A model generated the notes under the pieces. That model was not told where the DNA came from. It was given only the letters and a program-made list of their open reading frames with translations, and ran no database searches. The translations under genes were made by a program, and so were the position numbers. Positions 26,052 through 34,785 of a stretch of DNA of 64,000 bases are shown here, piece by piece. The stretch is from Chloroflexota bacterium (GTDB lineage Bacteria; Chloroflexota; Anaerolineae; Aggregatilineales; Phototrophicaceae). How positions within the stretch are numbered: position 1 is the stretch's first letter; each line of letters begins with the position of its first letter. The stretch spans positions 558,001 to 622,000 of the forward strand of contig JAIUNI010000003.1 of the NCBI GenBank assembly GCA_020161935.1. Direction: 5' to 3'.

Positions 26052-28238
26052 TTAAATTGACTCATTGATTTGCCACAAATCAATAACCCCATTATGGAGA
26101 TGTGCGAGTTTGCGGCTATCCGGCGACCAAAAGAAACGGCCTTCTGACTTTTGTAAACTGGCTGAAATGGGAAGTTGGTGCTGAACAGCCCCTGTGCTAT
26201 CCAGTAGCCAGATGCTGCCATCTAGGCGTTGTAAAACCAATTGGGTTTCGTCCGGCGACCACACTACCTGTGCTGCATCGGCTAACATCGTTACCGGCAA
26301 GCCCGTGGTGGCATCCCAAATCATGCCGCTGCCAGCCGCATCGAGCGCCGCTGCATAATGCCCGTTGGGACTTAGAAATCCCTGCTGTGCATTCTGAGTG
26401 AGTCCCTTGAGAAGAAAGCTGCGTTCGCCTATGTCCGCAGCGGAACTGGTAAAGTTTGGTGCTGCTAAACGGGAAAGTCCCACGTCGATGGATGTCGGTG
26501 GTGTTGGATCACCCCATGTACCCCAATTGAGTGAAATCAGTTCATCTTTTGGCGACCATACAAATGTTCCACGATAGGTTGACGCATAACCCAACCCCGC
26601 ATTGTCTAAATCGACGTTGTAGATATAGGAACCGCCCGTTCCGTGACCATCCATCACCATAATAATATAATCACCTAAGGGACTCCAGCGAATATCCTCA
26701 AGCCCTAAATAATGATAGACAGAATCGAAATGGGCTTGAGTCTCACCAGTATTTACATCCCACAGATAAAGTACATTGCCTATGATGGCTGCCAGTTGCT
26801 CACCATCGGCGCTCCAATCCAAAAAGTCGAGCGCACCATCCGGTTCAGACTTGAAGCGCACCATTACATCCGTATTTTCGCTGTCAGATGCATCCCATAT
26901 CTGTGTTTTCAACAACCCGCCGACCGAGAAGCCGCCTCTTTCACGCTCTTGCACCGCAATATAGTTTCCATGTGGCTGCCATTTGATCGTTGTTACGGGC
27001 GAACCCTTATCGTCCAATTTGCGAATGGGCTGCATATCCTCTGTATCCCAAATTGAAATTCCAGTGCTGCTGGCGGCAATCGCTAACAGGCTGCTATCTG
27101 AATTCCATGCCAGCGTTTCCCCCACCAGTGTGTGCGCCGTATTCGAAGCACTCAGTTCACCTGTGGCGGCGTTGTACACCTGTAAATGTTGAAGTTCGTC
27201 TACTGCGGCTATGAATCGGTCATCATTGCTCCATGCCAAATGGCGAATACTTTGCCATAAGCCGCGTAGGTGATGCTCGACTTGTCCGGTGAGCGCATTA
27301 ATTAGCAGCACGGCAGCAGGCTTTGCCCGACTAAAAGTGTAAGCGCCTACCGCCAACCAGTCATCGTTGTGACTCCATGACATGGCCTCAATCCAGCCGA
27401 AATCAGGATCGGTATCCACACTGATTTGGATCTCATGCGTCCCAGCATCCACAATTGTGGCATTAAACGGTCTGCCAATAGCTAACGATTGACCGCTGTG
27501 GTTATAGACAGCACGTTCCGATTGAAACCAAACTTTCGCGAGTTGCTCACCAGTGTTGATGTTCCAACGGGTGGCTTCTACATTCACATCGGTATTGTGA
27601 ATCACGAGGATGTGATTTTCATCTTGAAAAGCGATGTGGTTGGCATTCGCCGCGATTTGATGTTGAACCGATTTCCCAATGCCACTGAGCGAGAATCGCC
27701 CACTTATAGAACTGTGTATTGCCAATATGCTGCTCTGAGGACTCCATACCAGATCATTACCGGCTTCGCGGGTTGCGACGATCACATCCATGTTATCGGT
27801 CGTCATGTCCCAGCCGTAGGTGAGATCACCATCGTTATTACCGGATGCAGCCAAGTATCGACCGTCATTACTCCATGCGAGTGTCCAGATACGGCGGAAA
27901 TAACCCAAATCAGGACTGTCTATAGGTTCAAATGTATTGGCATCCCACAAACGTACGCGGTGGTCATTATCAACGCCAGCGATGTAGCGCCCATCAGGAC
28001 TCAAAACAGCCATATGTGCATCGGGCAAATGGGCGAGGTCTTGCATATCAGGTGTATAAATCCAAATGCCTGTAACAGTGGTGACGAGCAGGTAGGTACT
28101 GCTCGGATGCCACGTAATGGACTTAATGTCACCACGCCCAATTTGGTGGAGTGAAGGTGGTGATTCTTCGGCATGGATTGGCCTTAGCAATAAAGACATC
28201 ACGCACAGCAATAACCATATGATTGTAAGTCGGTGCAT
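26052..28238 (-). CDS. Secreted WD40-repeat protein
   Basis: The 728-residue protein has a signal peptide (LTIIWLLLCVMSLLLRPIHA) and many WD40-like blades recognisable by WSPDG/WSNDG turns followed about ten residues later by W-D, for example AVLSPDGRYIAGVDNDHRVRLWD and LAWSNDGRYLAAS. Counting such turns gives roughly twelve to fourteen blades, enough for two propellers. WD40 proteins scaffold protein interactions; this one is exported. An AGGAG site precedes the start. It is AT-richer than the neighbouring GC-rich genes, which may reflect later acquisition. It is alone on its strand. Confidence 0.85.
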   Translation of the reverse strand: MHRLTIIWLLLCVMSLLLRPIHAEESPPSLHQIGRGDIKSITWHPSSTYLLVTTVTGIWIYTPDMQDLAHLPDAHMAVLSPDGRYIAGVDNDHRVRLWDANTFEPIDSPDLGYFRRIWTLAWSNDGRYLAASGNNDGDLTYGWDMTTDNMDVIVATREAGNDLVWSPQSSILAIHSSISGRFSLSGIGKSVQHQIAANANHIAFQDENHILVIHNTDVNVEATRWNINTGEQLAKVWFQSERAVYNHSGQSLAIGRPFNATIVDAGTHEIQISVDTDPDFGWIEAMSWSHNDDWLAVGAYTFSRAKPAAVLLINALTGQVEHHLRGLWQSIRHLAWSNDDRFIAAVDELQHLQVYNAATGELSASNTAHTLVGETLAWNSDSSLLAIAASSTGISIWDTEDMQPIRKLDDKGSPVTTIKWQPHGNYIAVQERERGGFSVGGLLKTQIWDASDSENTDVMVRFKSEPDGALDFLDWSADGEQLAAIIGNVLYLWDVNTGETQAHFDSVYHYLGLEDIRWSPLGDYIIMVMDGHGTGGSYIYNVDLDNAGLGYASTYRGTFVWSPKDELISLNWGTWGDPTPPTSIDVGLSRLAAPNFTSSAADIGERSFLLKGLTQNAQQGFLSPNGHYAAALDAAGSGMIWDATTGLPVTMLADAAQVVWSPDETQLVLQRLDGSIWLLDSTGAVQHQLPISASLQKSEGRFFWSPDSRKLAHLHNGVIDLWQINESI

Positions 28239-28704
28239 AGCAGATACTCCTCATTGGAATCATACTGAGCTTACGATATGGTCATGCCTATCGCATCTGT
28301 GACTGCTCACCGTTTACTATACGCTTATTAGAAAATGCTCCATTGTGGAGGGCATTCTGACCTCATGCAATCTACAAAATGCGATGTCAAAAGTTAGTTT
28401 TTGGTTTGCATCTACAAACCGCGCCTTCATAAATCGGGTTCAGGACGGTTCACGCTGCCTGTTATCGCCTGTTTTACAGGCAACCTAAACCCATCTCTGT
28501 ATTGATCTTGGCGTTCTTGGCGACTTGGCGGTTAAAAATCCGCATTTGCCTTTGTATTTATCTATCCACTACAGACTAAAGACTGCTGACTATAGACCAG
28601 CCGTATACCTGCCGTAGGTTGGACGTTGAATGCCCGTTGAACGGCTGCAACACACCCCATGATAAGCTATAGTTATATCGCTCAACCGGAGTATAAAATC
28701 TATT
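28239..28704. other. Divergent intergenic region with dispersed phrases
   Basis: This 466-base gap lies between the WD40 and LCP genes. It holds a GCCTGT-TTT-ACAGGC hairpin (28467-28481) and an inverted copy of the 93-bp repeat core (GGCGTTCTTGGCGACTTGGC at about 28510-28529). An AGACTAAAGACTGCTGACTA phrase is at about 28573-28592. No gene is seen. It must carry promoters for both flanking genes, but no clear box pair was identified. Confidence 0.55.
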
Positions 28705-30012
28705 ATGTACCGCCTCGCCTGCATCATCATCAGTCTGCTGGTTCTGGTTTCGCCCCTCGCCGCACAGGACAACACCGCTACGCCGGAACCAATTCCCGAT
28801 GCCGTTCCCCTCATCGACGAAGGTAATCAGGACATCATCAACGTGCTGTTGATCGGTGCTGCCACCAACAATGTCAACAATCCCGGCCTCACCGATTCGC
28901 TGATGGTCGTGTCCATCAACCGGACGGCTGGTGCTGTCTCGGTGGTTTCCATCCCCCGTGACCTGTACGTCTACCTGCCCGGCCTCGACATGGAAAAGAT
29001 CAACACCGCCTACTTCTACGGCGAAAACAACCGCATGGACGGTGGTGGTTTCAAAGTCCTGTTGGATACGGTTCGCTATAACCTCGGCCTGAACATCGAC
29101 TATTACGTCCGCGTCAACTTCACCGGCTTCGGTGACATCATCGACGCGCTTGGTGGCATCAGCATCACGGTTGATTGTGTCATCCGTGACTGGAAGTTGA
29201 AGTCGCCGGAAATGGATAAGTCGGTCGCCGAAAACTACGAGATCTTTACGATGGGTGTAGGTCGTTGGCTCATGGACTCGGAACTCGCCCTGTGGTACGT
29301 CCGCAGCCGCAAGACCAGCAGTGATCTTGATCGTGGACGCAGACAGCAGGACGTTCTTCGGGCTGTCTGGCGCAAAATCCGCAGCAGCAACATGCTCGAA
29401 AGCCTGCCGCAGACGTGGAATGTGCTGACCGAAAATGTCATCACCAACATCACCCTGACCGATGTGGCTTCGATGCTGCCGCTGGCACTGACCCTCGAAA
29501 CCAGCGACATTCGCTACTTCACCTTCCGCCAACTGCATGAAGTGATGAACGATGTGTCACCTAAAGGCCAATCGGTGTTGATGCCGCAACGCGAAGCTAT
29601 CGCCGAACTGTTACAGCAGGTGGTTCTGCCACCCAACGCTTCACAGATCAAGCCGCACCACCCGACCATCGCTATTGTTAACGCCAGTGGTATGCCGACG
29701 CTGGATTTGGTGGCTGCTGACCGCCTCGAACTGGAAGGCTTCAAGACGATTGTGCTGGAAGAAGATGGCACGCAGTACCGCCAGTACGACCACATTATTG
29801 ATTACACTGGCGCAACCAAAGGCAGCCCGTTACCCCAAATTCAGAAGCTGCTCCGCGTCACCGATGATGGTATCGAAATCCTGCCCGACCCGAACCGCGA
29901 CTATGACTACAAGGTGTACATCGGCAGTATGTACCAGTACTGGTCATGCACCCGCGATGTCATCCAGCCGAAGCCCGACGAAGTGACTGCTACCGCCACC
30001 CCCGGAGGTTAA
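28705..30012 (+). CDS. LytR-CpsA-Psr (LCP) family protein
   Basis: The 435-residue protein has an N-terminal signal/anchor, a short Thr/Pro linker and an LCP catalytic domain. Visible motifs are VLLIGAATNN...TDSLMVVSINR, VSVVSIPRDLYVYLPG, INTAYFYGE, YYVRVNFTGF and the late DLDRGRRQQDVLRAV, which carries the phosphate-binding Asp/Arg residues. A LytR_C-like domain (about 325-420, PTIAIVNASGMPTLDLVAA) follows. LCP enzymes transfer lipid-linked glycopolymers to the cell wall. In this organism the acceptor is unknown. The ABC exporter genes follow with gaps of three and six bases, so the three form one operon. Confidence 0.92.
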   Translation: MYRLACIIISLLVLVSPLAAQDNTATPEPIPDAVPLIDEGNQDIINVLLIGAATNNVNNPGLTDSLMVVSINRTAGAVSVVSIPRDLYVYLPGLDMEKINTAYFYGENNRMDGGGFKVLLDTVRYNLGLNIDYYVRVNFTGFGDIIDALGGISITVDCVIRDWKLKSPEMDKSVAENYEIFTMGVGRWLMDSELALWYVRSRKTSSDLDRGRRQQDVLRAVWRKIRSSNMLESLPQTWNVLTENVITNITLTDVASMLPLALTLETSDIRYFTFRQLHEVMNDVSPKGQSVLMPQREAIAELLQQVVLPPNASQIKPHHPTIAIVNASGMPTLDLVAADRLELEGFKTIVLEEDGTQYRQYDHIIDYTGATKGSPLPQIQKLLRVTDDGIEILPDPNRDYDYKVYIGSMYQYWSCTRDVIQPKPDEVTATATPGG

Positions 30013-30015
30013 CCG

Positions 30016-30918
30016 ATGCCACTGGCTTACGAGGTTCAACACCTGACGCGCTTCTACCCGAAGCAGACCGCACCCGCCAACGATGACATTTCGCTGACGG
30101 TCGATAACGGCGAAATTTTCGGGCTGCTCGGTGATAACGGCGCAGGCAAAACGACCCTCGTGAAGCAGATGGCGTATTTGCTCAAGCCGACGCAGGGCAG
30201 CATCACCCTGTTCGGGCAGCCGCTCCGCACCGACAACAGCGCCAGCAAGATCGGCTATATGCCGCAGACCGGTATGGCGCTGAATAACCTGACGGTCGGT
30301 GAAGCCTTTTACTTCACGGCGCACCTTCGCGGCTTTTCGCGCTCGGATGCCCGTGCCGAACGTGACTATTTGCTGGCGCTGCTCGACCTCGGCAGCCTCC
30401 GCGACCAGCCGATCCCCCGCCTCAGCGGTGGTCAAAAGCGGATGGTCGCCCTCGCCTCGACGCTGGCTGCCAGCCCGCCGGTCATTATCCTCGACGAACC
30501 GACCAACGACCTCGACCCGCAGAACCGCCAACGGGTTTGGGATATTCTACGAAATGTGAACGCCGACCGTGGTACAACCGTCATTCTGGTGACGCATAAC
30601 GTCCTCGAAGCCGAAAAGGTGGTGCAGCGTGTTGGGATTATGCAGCACGGCAAGCTGGTCTCGGTCGGACGACCGGGTATCCTGAAAGGCGACCTGAACC
30701 GCCAACTGCGGTTGGAAGTGGTCTTTTCGCCCGAAGCGCCGCCTGCCTTCCCGCCGGATGTGCAGCCGATTGTGCTGGCAGCCGGTCGCTGGCTGCTGCT
30801 GATTGACCGTGACCAAGCCCCCGCTTACCTCACCATCCTCAACCGCACGCCATCGATTGAGGACTTCCGCCTGAGTACCGCCACGCTCGAAGACCTGTAT
30901 ATGGCGATGGTGGATTAA
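30016..30918 (+). CDS. ABC transporter ATP-binding protein
   Basis: The 300-residue ATPase has Walker A GDNGAGKT at residues 39-46, signature LSGGQKR at 136-142 and Walker B VIILDEPTNDLDP, then a switch His in LVTHNVLEAEKVV. After about residue 215 it has an accessory C-terminal domain (EVVFSPEAPP onward) often seen in multidrug- and copper-type exporters. Its ribosome site GGAGG lies within the end of the LCP gene. Together with the next gene it forms a two-component ABC-2 exporter. The cargo could be a wall glycopolymer or lipid precursor given the LCP neighbour, but this is inference. Confidence 0.92.
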   Translation: MPLAYEVQHLTRFYPKQTAPANDDISLTVDNGEIFGLLGDNGAGKTTLVKQMAYLLKPTQGSITLFGQPLRTDNSASKIGYMPQTGMALNNLTVGEAFYFTAHLRGFSRSDARAERDYLLALLDLGSLRDQPIPRLSGGQKRMVALASTLAASPPVIILDEPTNDLDPQNRQRVWDILRNVNADRGTTVILVTHNVLEAEKVVQRVGIMQHGKLVSVGRPGILKGDLNRQLRLEVVFSPEAPPAFPPDVQPIVLAAGRWLLLIDRDQAPAYLTILNRTPSIEDFRLSTATLEDLYMAMVD

Positions 30919-30924
30919 ACCCGT

Positions 30925-31671
30925 ATGCAGCCGTTCCTCACCCAGCTTATCGACCTGACGCTCATCCAACTCACCAACTGGCGCTGGTCATGGCGTGGTG
31001 GTTTGATCGTCGGTGTCCTCGCGCCCACGTTTCTGATCGCGGCGTTCGGTGCATTCGCCAGCAGTAACGACCCGGTGGCACTCGGTTACGTGCTGACGGG
31101 CAACATCGTGTTGTCGCTGCTGCTGATTGGCCTGAGTCGTCTCAGCGGTCATTTCGCCTTCATTCGCGCTGTCGGTGCCTTAGATTATTTCGCCACGCTG
31201 CCGATTTCACGCGCAGCTTTCATCCTCGCCACAGTGATCGCGTTTCTAGTGTTGGCGCTGCCCTCGACGCTGGCAACGCTGGTGCTTGGTTGGCTGATCT
31301 TAGGCGTACCGCTGCATATTCATCCGCTGGTCGTGGTGGTGCTGCCGCTCATCAGCGTATCGCTCTCCGGCCTCGGCGCATTGATCGGCCTGACCGGTGG
31401 TGATCCCGATTCGGTGGGCAATCTGAGCACGATGGTCAGCTTCATCCTGTTCGGCTTCGGCCCCGTCATCATGCCGCTCGAACGCCTACCGGAGTGGATG
31501 CGGACCGTCAGCTTACTTTCCCCCGCGACCTATGCGGCCTCAGCGCTGCGGCAGGTGCTGCTCGCCCAGCCCGACCGTATCCCGCTGCTGGTGGATCTCG
31601 CCGTGCTGCTGGCGTTCACCCTCGCGACACTGTGGCTGGTCACAAAGCGGTTGGATTGGCGGGGAAGGTAA
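30925..31671 (+). CDS. ABC-2 type transporter permease
   Basis: The 248-residue protein has six hydrophobic segments and the ABC-2 conserved loop, ISVSLSGLGALIGLTGGDPDSVGN, followed by a MPLERLPEWMRTVSLLSPATYAASALRQVL motif typical of drug/polysaccharide exporters. It begins six bases after the ATPase stop and completes the transporter. The next gene downstream is AT-rich and has its own likely promoter. Confidence 0.9.
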   Translation: MQPFLTQLIDLTLIQLTNWRWSWRGGLIVGVLAPTFLIAAFGAFASSNDPVALGYVLTGNIVLSLLLIGLSRLSGHFAFIRAVGALDYFATLPISRAAFILATVIAFLVLALPSTLATLVLGWLILGVPLHIHPLVVVVLPLISVSLSGLGALIGLTGGDPDSVGNLSTMVSFILFGFGPVIMPLERLPEWMRTVSLLSPATYAASALRQVLLAQPDRIPLLVDLAVLLAFTLATLWLVTKRLDWRGR

Positions 31672-31741
31672 AAAATCGAGCAGGCAAAACATCTGCGTGT
31701 ATAATCACTGATTAAAGTACGCGAACAGAAAGTCTCTGCTC

Positions 31742-32923
31742 ATGATTACCCAACTTCGATTCAAGAACTGGCGCAGCCTCAAAGATGTCACCATTGATGA
31801 TTTGGGGAAAATCACTGTATTTATCGGTGCCAATTCGTCGGGTAAGACGAACATTATTGATGCATTAGATTTTCGTAGAGATTCGCTGCTTAAAGGTCTT
31901 GTATCAACTGTGCAAGATATGGGATACATAAAAATTCAAACCGATGCGCTTCATAATGATGAAGCTGTTGAATTGATATACGGATATAGATTAGAATCGA
32001 TCCAAAGCGAAATTATAGAAGAAATTGGTCTCCGATTTGATAAACGTGATGTACCATTTCAATATCGAAAGCAACTTTTTGAAAATAATGTTTTGCTGGA
32101 AAAAGAAAATTTCCGTGAACTACCTGTAAGAGATGTTTTTGAGTCTGGCTCCTCATATTGGGCAGAAACAGAAGAAGGTAGACGAATAGAAAGAGCTAGA
32201 GAGTTATCTTCAAAGCTGTATCGACTTATTCTCAAACGTTGGCAAATTTTAGGAGATAATTTTAACCCGCCGTTGAGCCTTTCGAGAAATCAAAGTGGCG
32301 ATCTATATACAATTGAACGCGATGGTGGAAATACCCTTCGTATACTCGAACTCATGATGAATGCTCATCTTGACCTCTATGAGCGTTTGCAAGAGGATTT
32401 GCACTACATCCTCGATCACGTAAGTAAATTGCGAATACTAAGGCAGCAACAGACTGGAGAAATCCGGCTACGTATTGATGAAACTTCCGGTAAAACAGCG
32501 CCGACTATTTCTGCTGGAACAGCTCGCTTAACCGCTATCCTAACCGCAATTTACGCATTGGACATGCCTCAGCAGGCGAGCAACTTTAATGATAATGAAG
32601 TGCTGACCGCCGCTGACCCCGGCCTCGTTGTAATTGAAGAACCGGACATGGGTTTGAATCCCGGTGTACTGCGGCGATTTGTCGAGCAGTTGCGAAATTA
32701 TGTGGACGGGCCAAACCCTCGACAGATCATCATGACCACCCATAATCCCGCATTTCTCGACTATTTTGAGCCAGAAGAAGTGCGAGTGGTCGAACGTAAT
32801 GAAGAAGGCTATACCATAGTAAACAAGATACCTGACTATATTAAAGAAATTTGGCTCAAAGATGGTGAATATGGGTTGGGTGAAGTTTGGACAACGCGAT
32901 CATTCGGGGGTGTTCCTGAATGA
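31742..32923 (+). CDS. AAA/ABC-type ATPase of a two-gene defence-like module
   Basis: The 393-residue protein belongs to the AAA_21/OLD-like SMC-related ATPases. Walker A GANSSGKT is at residues 29-36, an ABC-signature-like SAGTARLTAILTA is near 258-270, Walker B LVVIEEPDMGLNP is at about 294-306 and the switch His is in IIMTTHNPAFLDYF. The middle (about 50-240) is a helical insert with no recognised motif. Base composition differs sharply from the neighbours: bases 31981-32040 have 21 G/C of 60, while 31561-31620 just upstream have 42 of 60. A TATAAT at 31700-31705 can be its -10 box, with a weak -35. The stop overlaps the next start as ATGA. Similar ATPases pair with TOPRIM nucleases in phage defence (OLD, Gabija, PARIS). 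Confidence 0.85.
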   Translation: MITQLRFKNWRSLKDVTIDDLGKITVFIGANSSGKTNIIDALDFRRDSLLKGLVSTVQDMGYIKIQTDALHNDEAVELIYGYRLESIQSEIIEEIGLRFDKRDVPFQYRKQLFENNVLLEKENFRELPVRDVFESGSSYWAETEEGRRIERARELSSKLYRLILKRWQILGDNFNPPLSLSRNQSGDLYTIERDGGNTLRILELMMNAHLDLYERLQEDLHYILDHVSKLRILRQQQTGEIRLRIDETSGKTAPTISAGTARLTAILTAIYALDMPQQASNFNDNEVLTAADPGLVVIEEPDMGLNPGVLRRFVEQLRNYVDGPNPRQIIMTTHNPAFLDYFEPEEVRVVERNEEGYTIVNKIPDYIKEIWLKDGEYGLGEVWTTRSFGGVPE

Positions 32924-33477
32924 GCGGCAGTATATGGCTTATCACGGAAGATGAGAATGACGTAAATATTGTTCGCGCAATTTTACAGAAGAAATCTTTT
33001 AAGGTGAAAGTTAAGCCATTACTCGTTAATGGAGGCAGTGGAGGAATTAGCCGTTTACGAACTCAACTCGTAAATTTAATCAAGACTGCTAAAGCTCAAA
33101 TGTCGTCAAATGATTGTATTGCTGTTTTGCATGATCTTGACAGTCATAAGCAACCAAAACGCCAAACTTACGATGAGATACGCGATATTTGTAAGTCAGA
33201 TCAGGTTAAATATATAACTGCTAACGACGAAATCGAATCTTGGTTGCTTTCGGATGCTGGTATAGCTGCATGGCTTGAGATCAAACATGAAAACTGGGAT
33301 GAACGTAAAAGCCCATCCGAATCGCTGGGTAGCAAATTGAATAGCAATTATAAGATCAATTACAGAGGGCGCTATCGGGAACAAGTTTTGGTTCATCTCG
33401 ACGGAAATATCCTCAGTCCTTCATTCCAAAAAGCGTTGAAGCACCTCGAAAATGCGCCCTGTGTAAAAGCCGAATAA
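32920..33477 (+). CDS. TOPRIM/DUF4276-like partner of the ATPase
   Basis: The 185-residue protein shows a TOPRIM-like arrangement: a first acidic residue in IWLITEDENDV (Glu10), then LHDLDSH with Asp72 and Asp74, then ITANDEIESWLLSD (Glu104/Glu106), the last resembling the E-x-W-L-L-x-D segment of DUF4276 proteins. TOPRIM domains cut or nick nucleic acids using these acidic residues and magnesium. It is translationally coupled to the ATPase by a four-base overlap and shares its low GC content. The family assignment is by eye and moderately sure; the nuclease role is inferred from the pairing. Confidence 0.7.
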   Translation: MSGSIWLITEDENDVNIVRAILQKKSFKVKVKPLLVNGGSGGISRLRTQLVNLIKTAKAQMSSNDCIAVLHDLDSHKQPKRQTYDEIRDICKSDQVKYITANDEIESWLLSDAGIAAWLEIKHENWDERKSPSESLGSKLNSNYKINYRGRYREQVLVHLDGNILSPSFQKALKHLENAPCVKAE

Positions 33478-33480
33478 TCC

Positions 33481-34317
33481 TCATCCCCGCGCGGCCATCA
33501 ACCGATCACGCAGACGGTCGGGCAAACGGGCAATGATATGCGTGCCAATTTGTGCATCGCGCCCAACCGGATAGCGGGTACGCGGCTGTGCGGCAGTCAG
33601 CGCCGTGGTGATGACCTCCGCGACCCGTTCCGGCGGCAGCCCTTTAGCCGTTGAGGTCTTGGCAAAGTTCCGCGCCCACTCAAACGCCGCCGCGTAATAG
33701 GTTTGCGCCTGTGGGGACATCTGCGCTTGCAGGCGGTCAGCGGTTTGCGTGCCGCTGTCCCAGATTGGCGTGGCAATCGCACCGGGTTCGATGCTTACCA
33801 CCTGAAGTCCCCACGGCGCGAGTTCCTGCCGCAGCGAGTCGGTTAAGCCTTCAAGGGCGAACTTGGAAGCGTGGTATGCGCCGAGCATCGGCCCCGCAAT
33901 CCGCCCGCCAATCGAACTGACGTTGATAATGCGCCCTTTAGCCTGCCGCAGCAGGGGTAAGACGGTTTGTATCACCGCGAGCTGCGCTGTCAGGTTGACC
34001 TCGATCTGGCGGCGGAACTCAGTAATGGGTACGAATTCCAGCGGCGCGGCGACTGCCACCCCCGCGTTGTTCACCAGCCCATCCAAGCCACCGCTCCCGA
34101 CGATGGCAGCAACCGCGTCGTGCAGTGCGGCGATGTGATCGTCATGGGTGATGTCCAGTTGCAGTGTGTGGAAACGTGGGGAGGCGGCTTGGCGCAGCGA
34201 GTCGGCATCGGCGGCGCTGCGAACCCCCGCGATGACGGTAAAGCCTAATTTGTCGAGGTGTAAAGCGGTGGCACGCCCGATGCCCTTTGCCGCGCCGGTG
34301 ATGAGAATACTAGTCAT
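33481..34317 (-). CDS. SDR family oxidoreductase
   Basis: The 278-residue protein is a classical short-chain dehydrogenase: cofactor motif TGAAKGIG at residues 7-14, NNAG structural motif, catalytic Ser in NVSSIGG and the YHASK Tyr/Lys pair. A loop ending in PGAIATPIW follows. The acidic/basic discriminators do not allow a firm choice between NAD and NADP; the R in AGVRSAAD hints at NADP. The substrate is unknown. Its promoter has a 19-base spacer with a dyad, the classic arrangement for MerR activation. A MerR gene is divergently transcribed 81 bases away. Confidence 0.92.
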   Translation of the reverse strand: MTSILITGAAKGIGRATALHLDKLGFTVIAGVRSAADADSLRQAASPRFHTLQLDITHDDHIAALHDAVAAIVGSGGLDGLVNNAGVAVAAPLEFVPITEFRRQIEVNLTAQLAVIQTVLPLLRQAKGRIINVSSIGGRIAGPMLGAYHASKFALEGLTDSLRQELAPWGLQVVSIEPGAIATPIWDSGTQTADRLQAQMSPQAQTYYAAAFEWARNFAKTSTAKGLPPERVAEVITTALTAAQPRTRYPVGRDAQIGTHIIARLPDRLRDRLMAARG

Positions 34318-34355
34318 GTTGTTATCCCTTCGTGATGGTTTCGTGATGTCCAGCA

Positions 34356-34386
34356 GTGTAAACTATGGAGCATAGTCCAGAGTCAA
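34356..34386 (-). promoter_or_regulatory. MerR-type promoter of the SDR gene
   Basis: On the minus strand TTGACT (34386-34381) and TTACAC (34361-34356) are separated by exactly 19 bases. Inside the spacer lies a perfect dyad ACTATG-GAG-CATAGT (34362-34376). MerR regulators activate promoters with over-long 19-base spacers by twisting the DNA, so this is strong evidence that the adjacent MerR protein controls the SDR gene. Confidence 0.85.
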
Positions 34387-34398
34387 GAGGGTTATGCG

Positions 34399-34782
34399 AT
34401 GTTGATTAGCGAACTGGCAGAACGTACCGGATTGAGCATCGACACCATCCGCTTTTACGAGAAGCAGGGTTTGCTCGACGACACCCATTACGAGCGTACC
34501 GCCAACAACTACCGCCATTATTCGGATGCGGCGGTGCAGCGGCTGGAACTCGTCAAAATGGGGCAGCTCACGGGCTTCACCCTCAGCGAAATGCGGCAGG
34601 CTATCCGCGCATGGGAAACCGATGAACTGTCACCGGCTGAGAAAGAACAGTATTTGTGCCTGAAGCTGGAAGAAATCGAGCAAAAAATTCAAATGTTGAG
34701 CGCCATGCGAGCGTTGATCACGCACAAGATTGAACAACTGCATCAGGGCGATACGCTGACAGTCGTAGCGAAGGCAGGCTGA
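34399..34782 (+). CDS. MerR family transcriptional regulator
   Basis: The 127-residue protein has the winged-helix start LISELAERTGLSIDTIRFYEKQGLL and the NNYRHYSDAAVQRLELVKMGQLTGFTLSEM wing/helix pattern of MerR proteins, then a dimerising coiled coil to about residue 115. The metal-binding Cys residues of the CueR/MerR type are absent, so it more likely senses a small molecule or redox state. It is divergent from the SDR gene it probably activates, and the GNAT gene follows three bases after its stop. Confidence 0.92.
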   Translation: MLISELAERTGLSIDTIRFYEKQGLLDDTHYERTANNYRHYSDAAVQRLELVKMGQLTGFTLSEMRQAIRAWETDELSPAEKEQYLCLKLEEIEQKIQMLSAMRALITHKIEQLHQGDTLTVVAKAG

Positions 34783-34785
34783 CTG

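Noticed and set aside
31742..33477. Assignment as a complete Gabija or PARIS system
   Set aside because: Gabija has the TOPRIM in the ATPase chain plus a helicase, and PARIS has a DUF4435-type partner. Neither is shown here, so only a general defence-like call is made.
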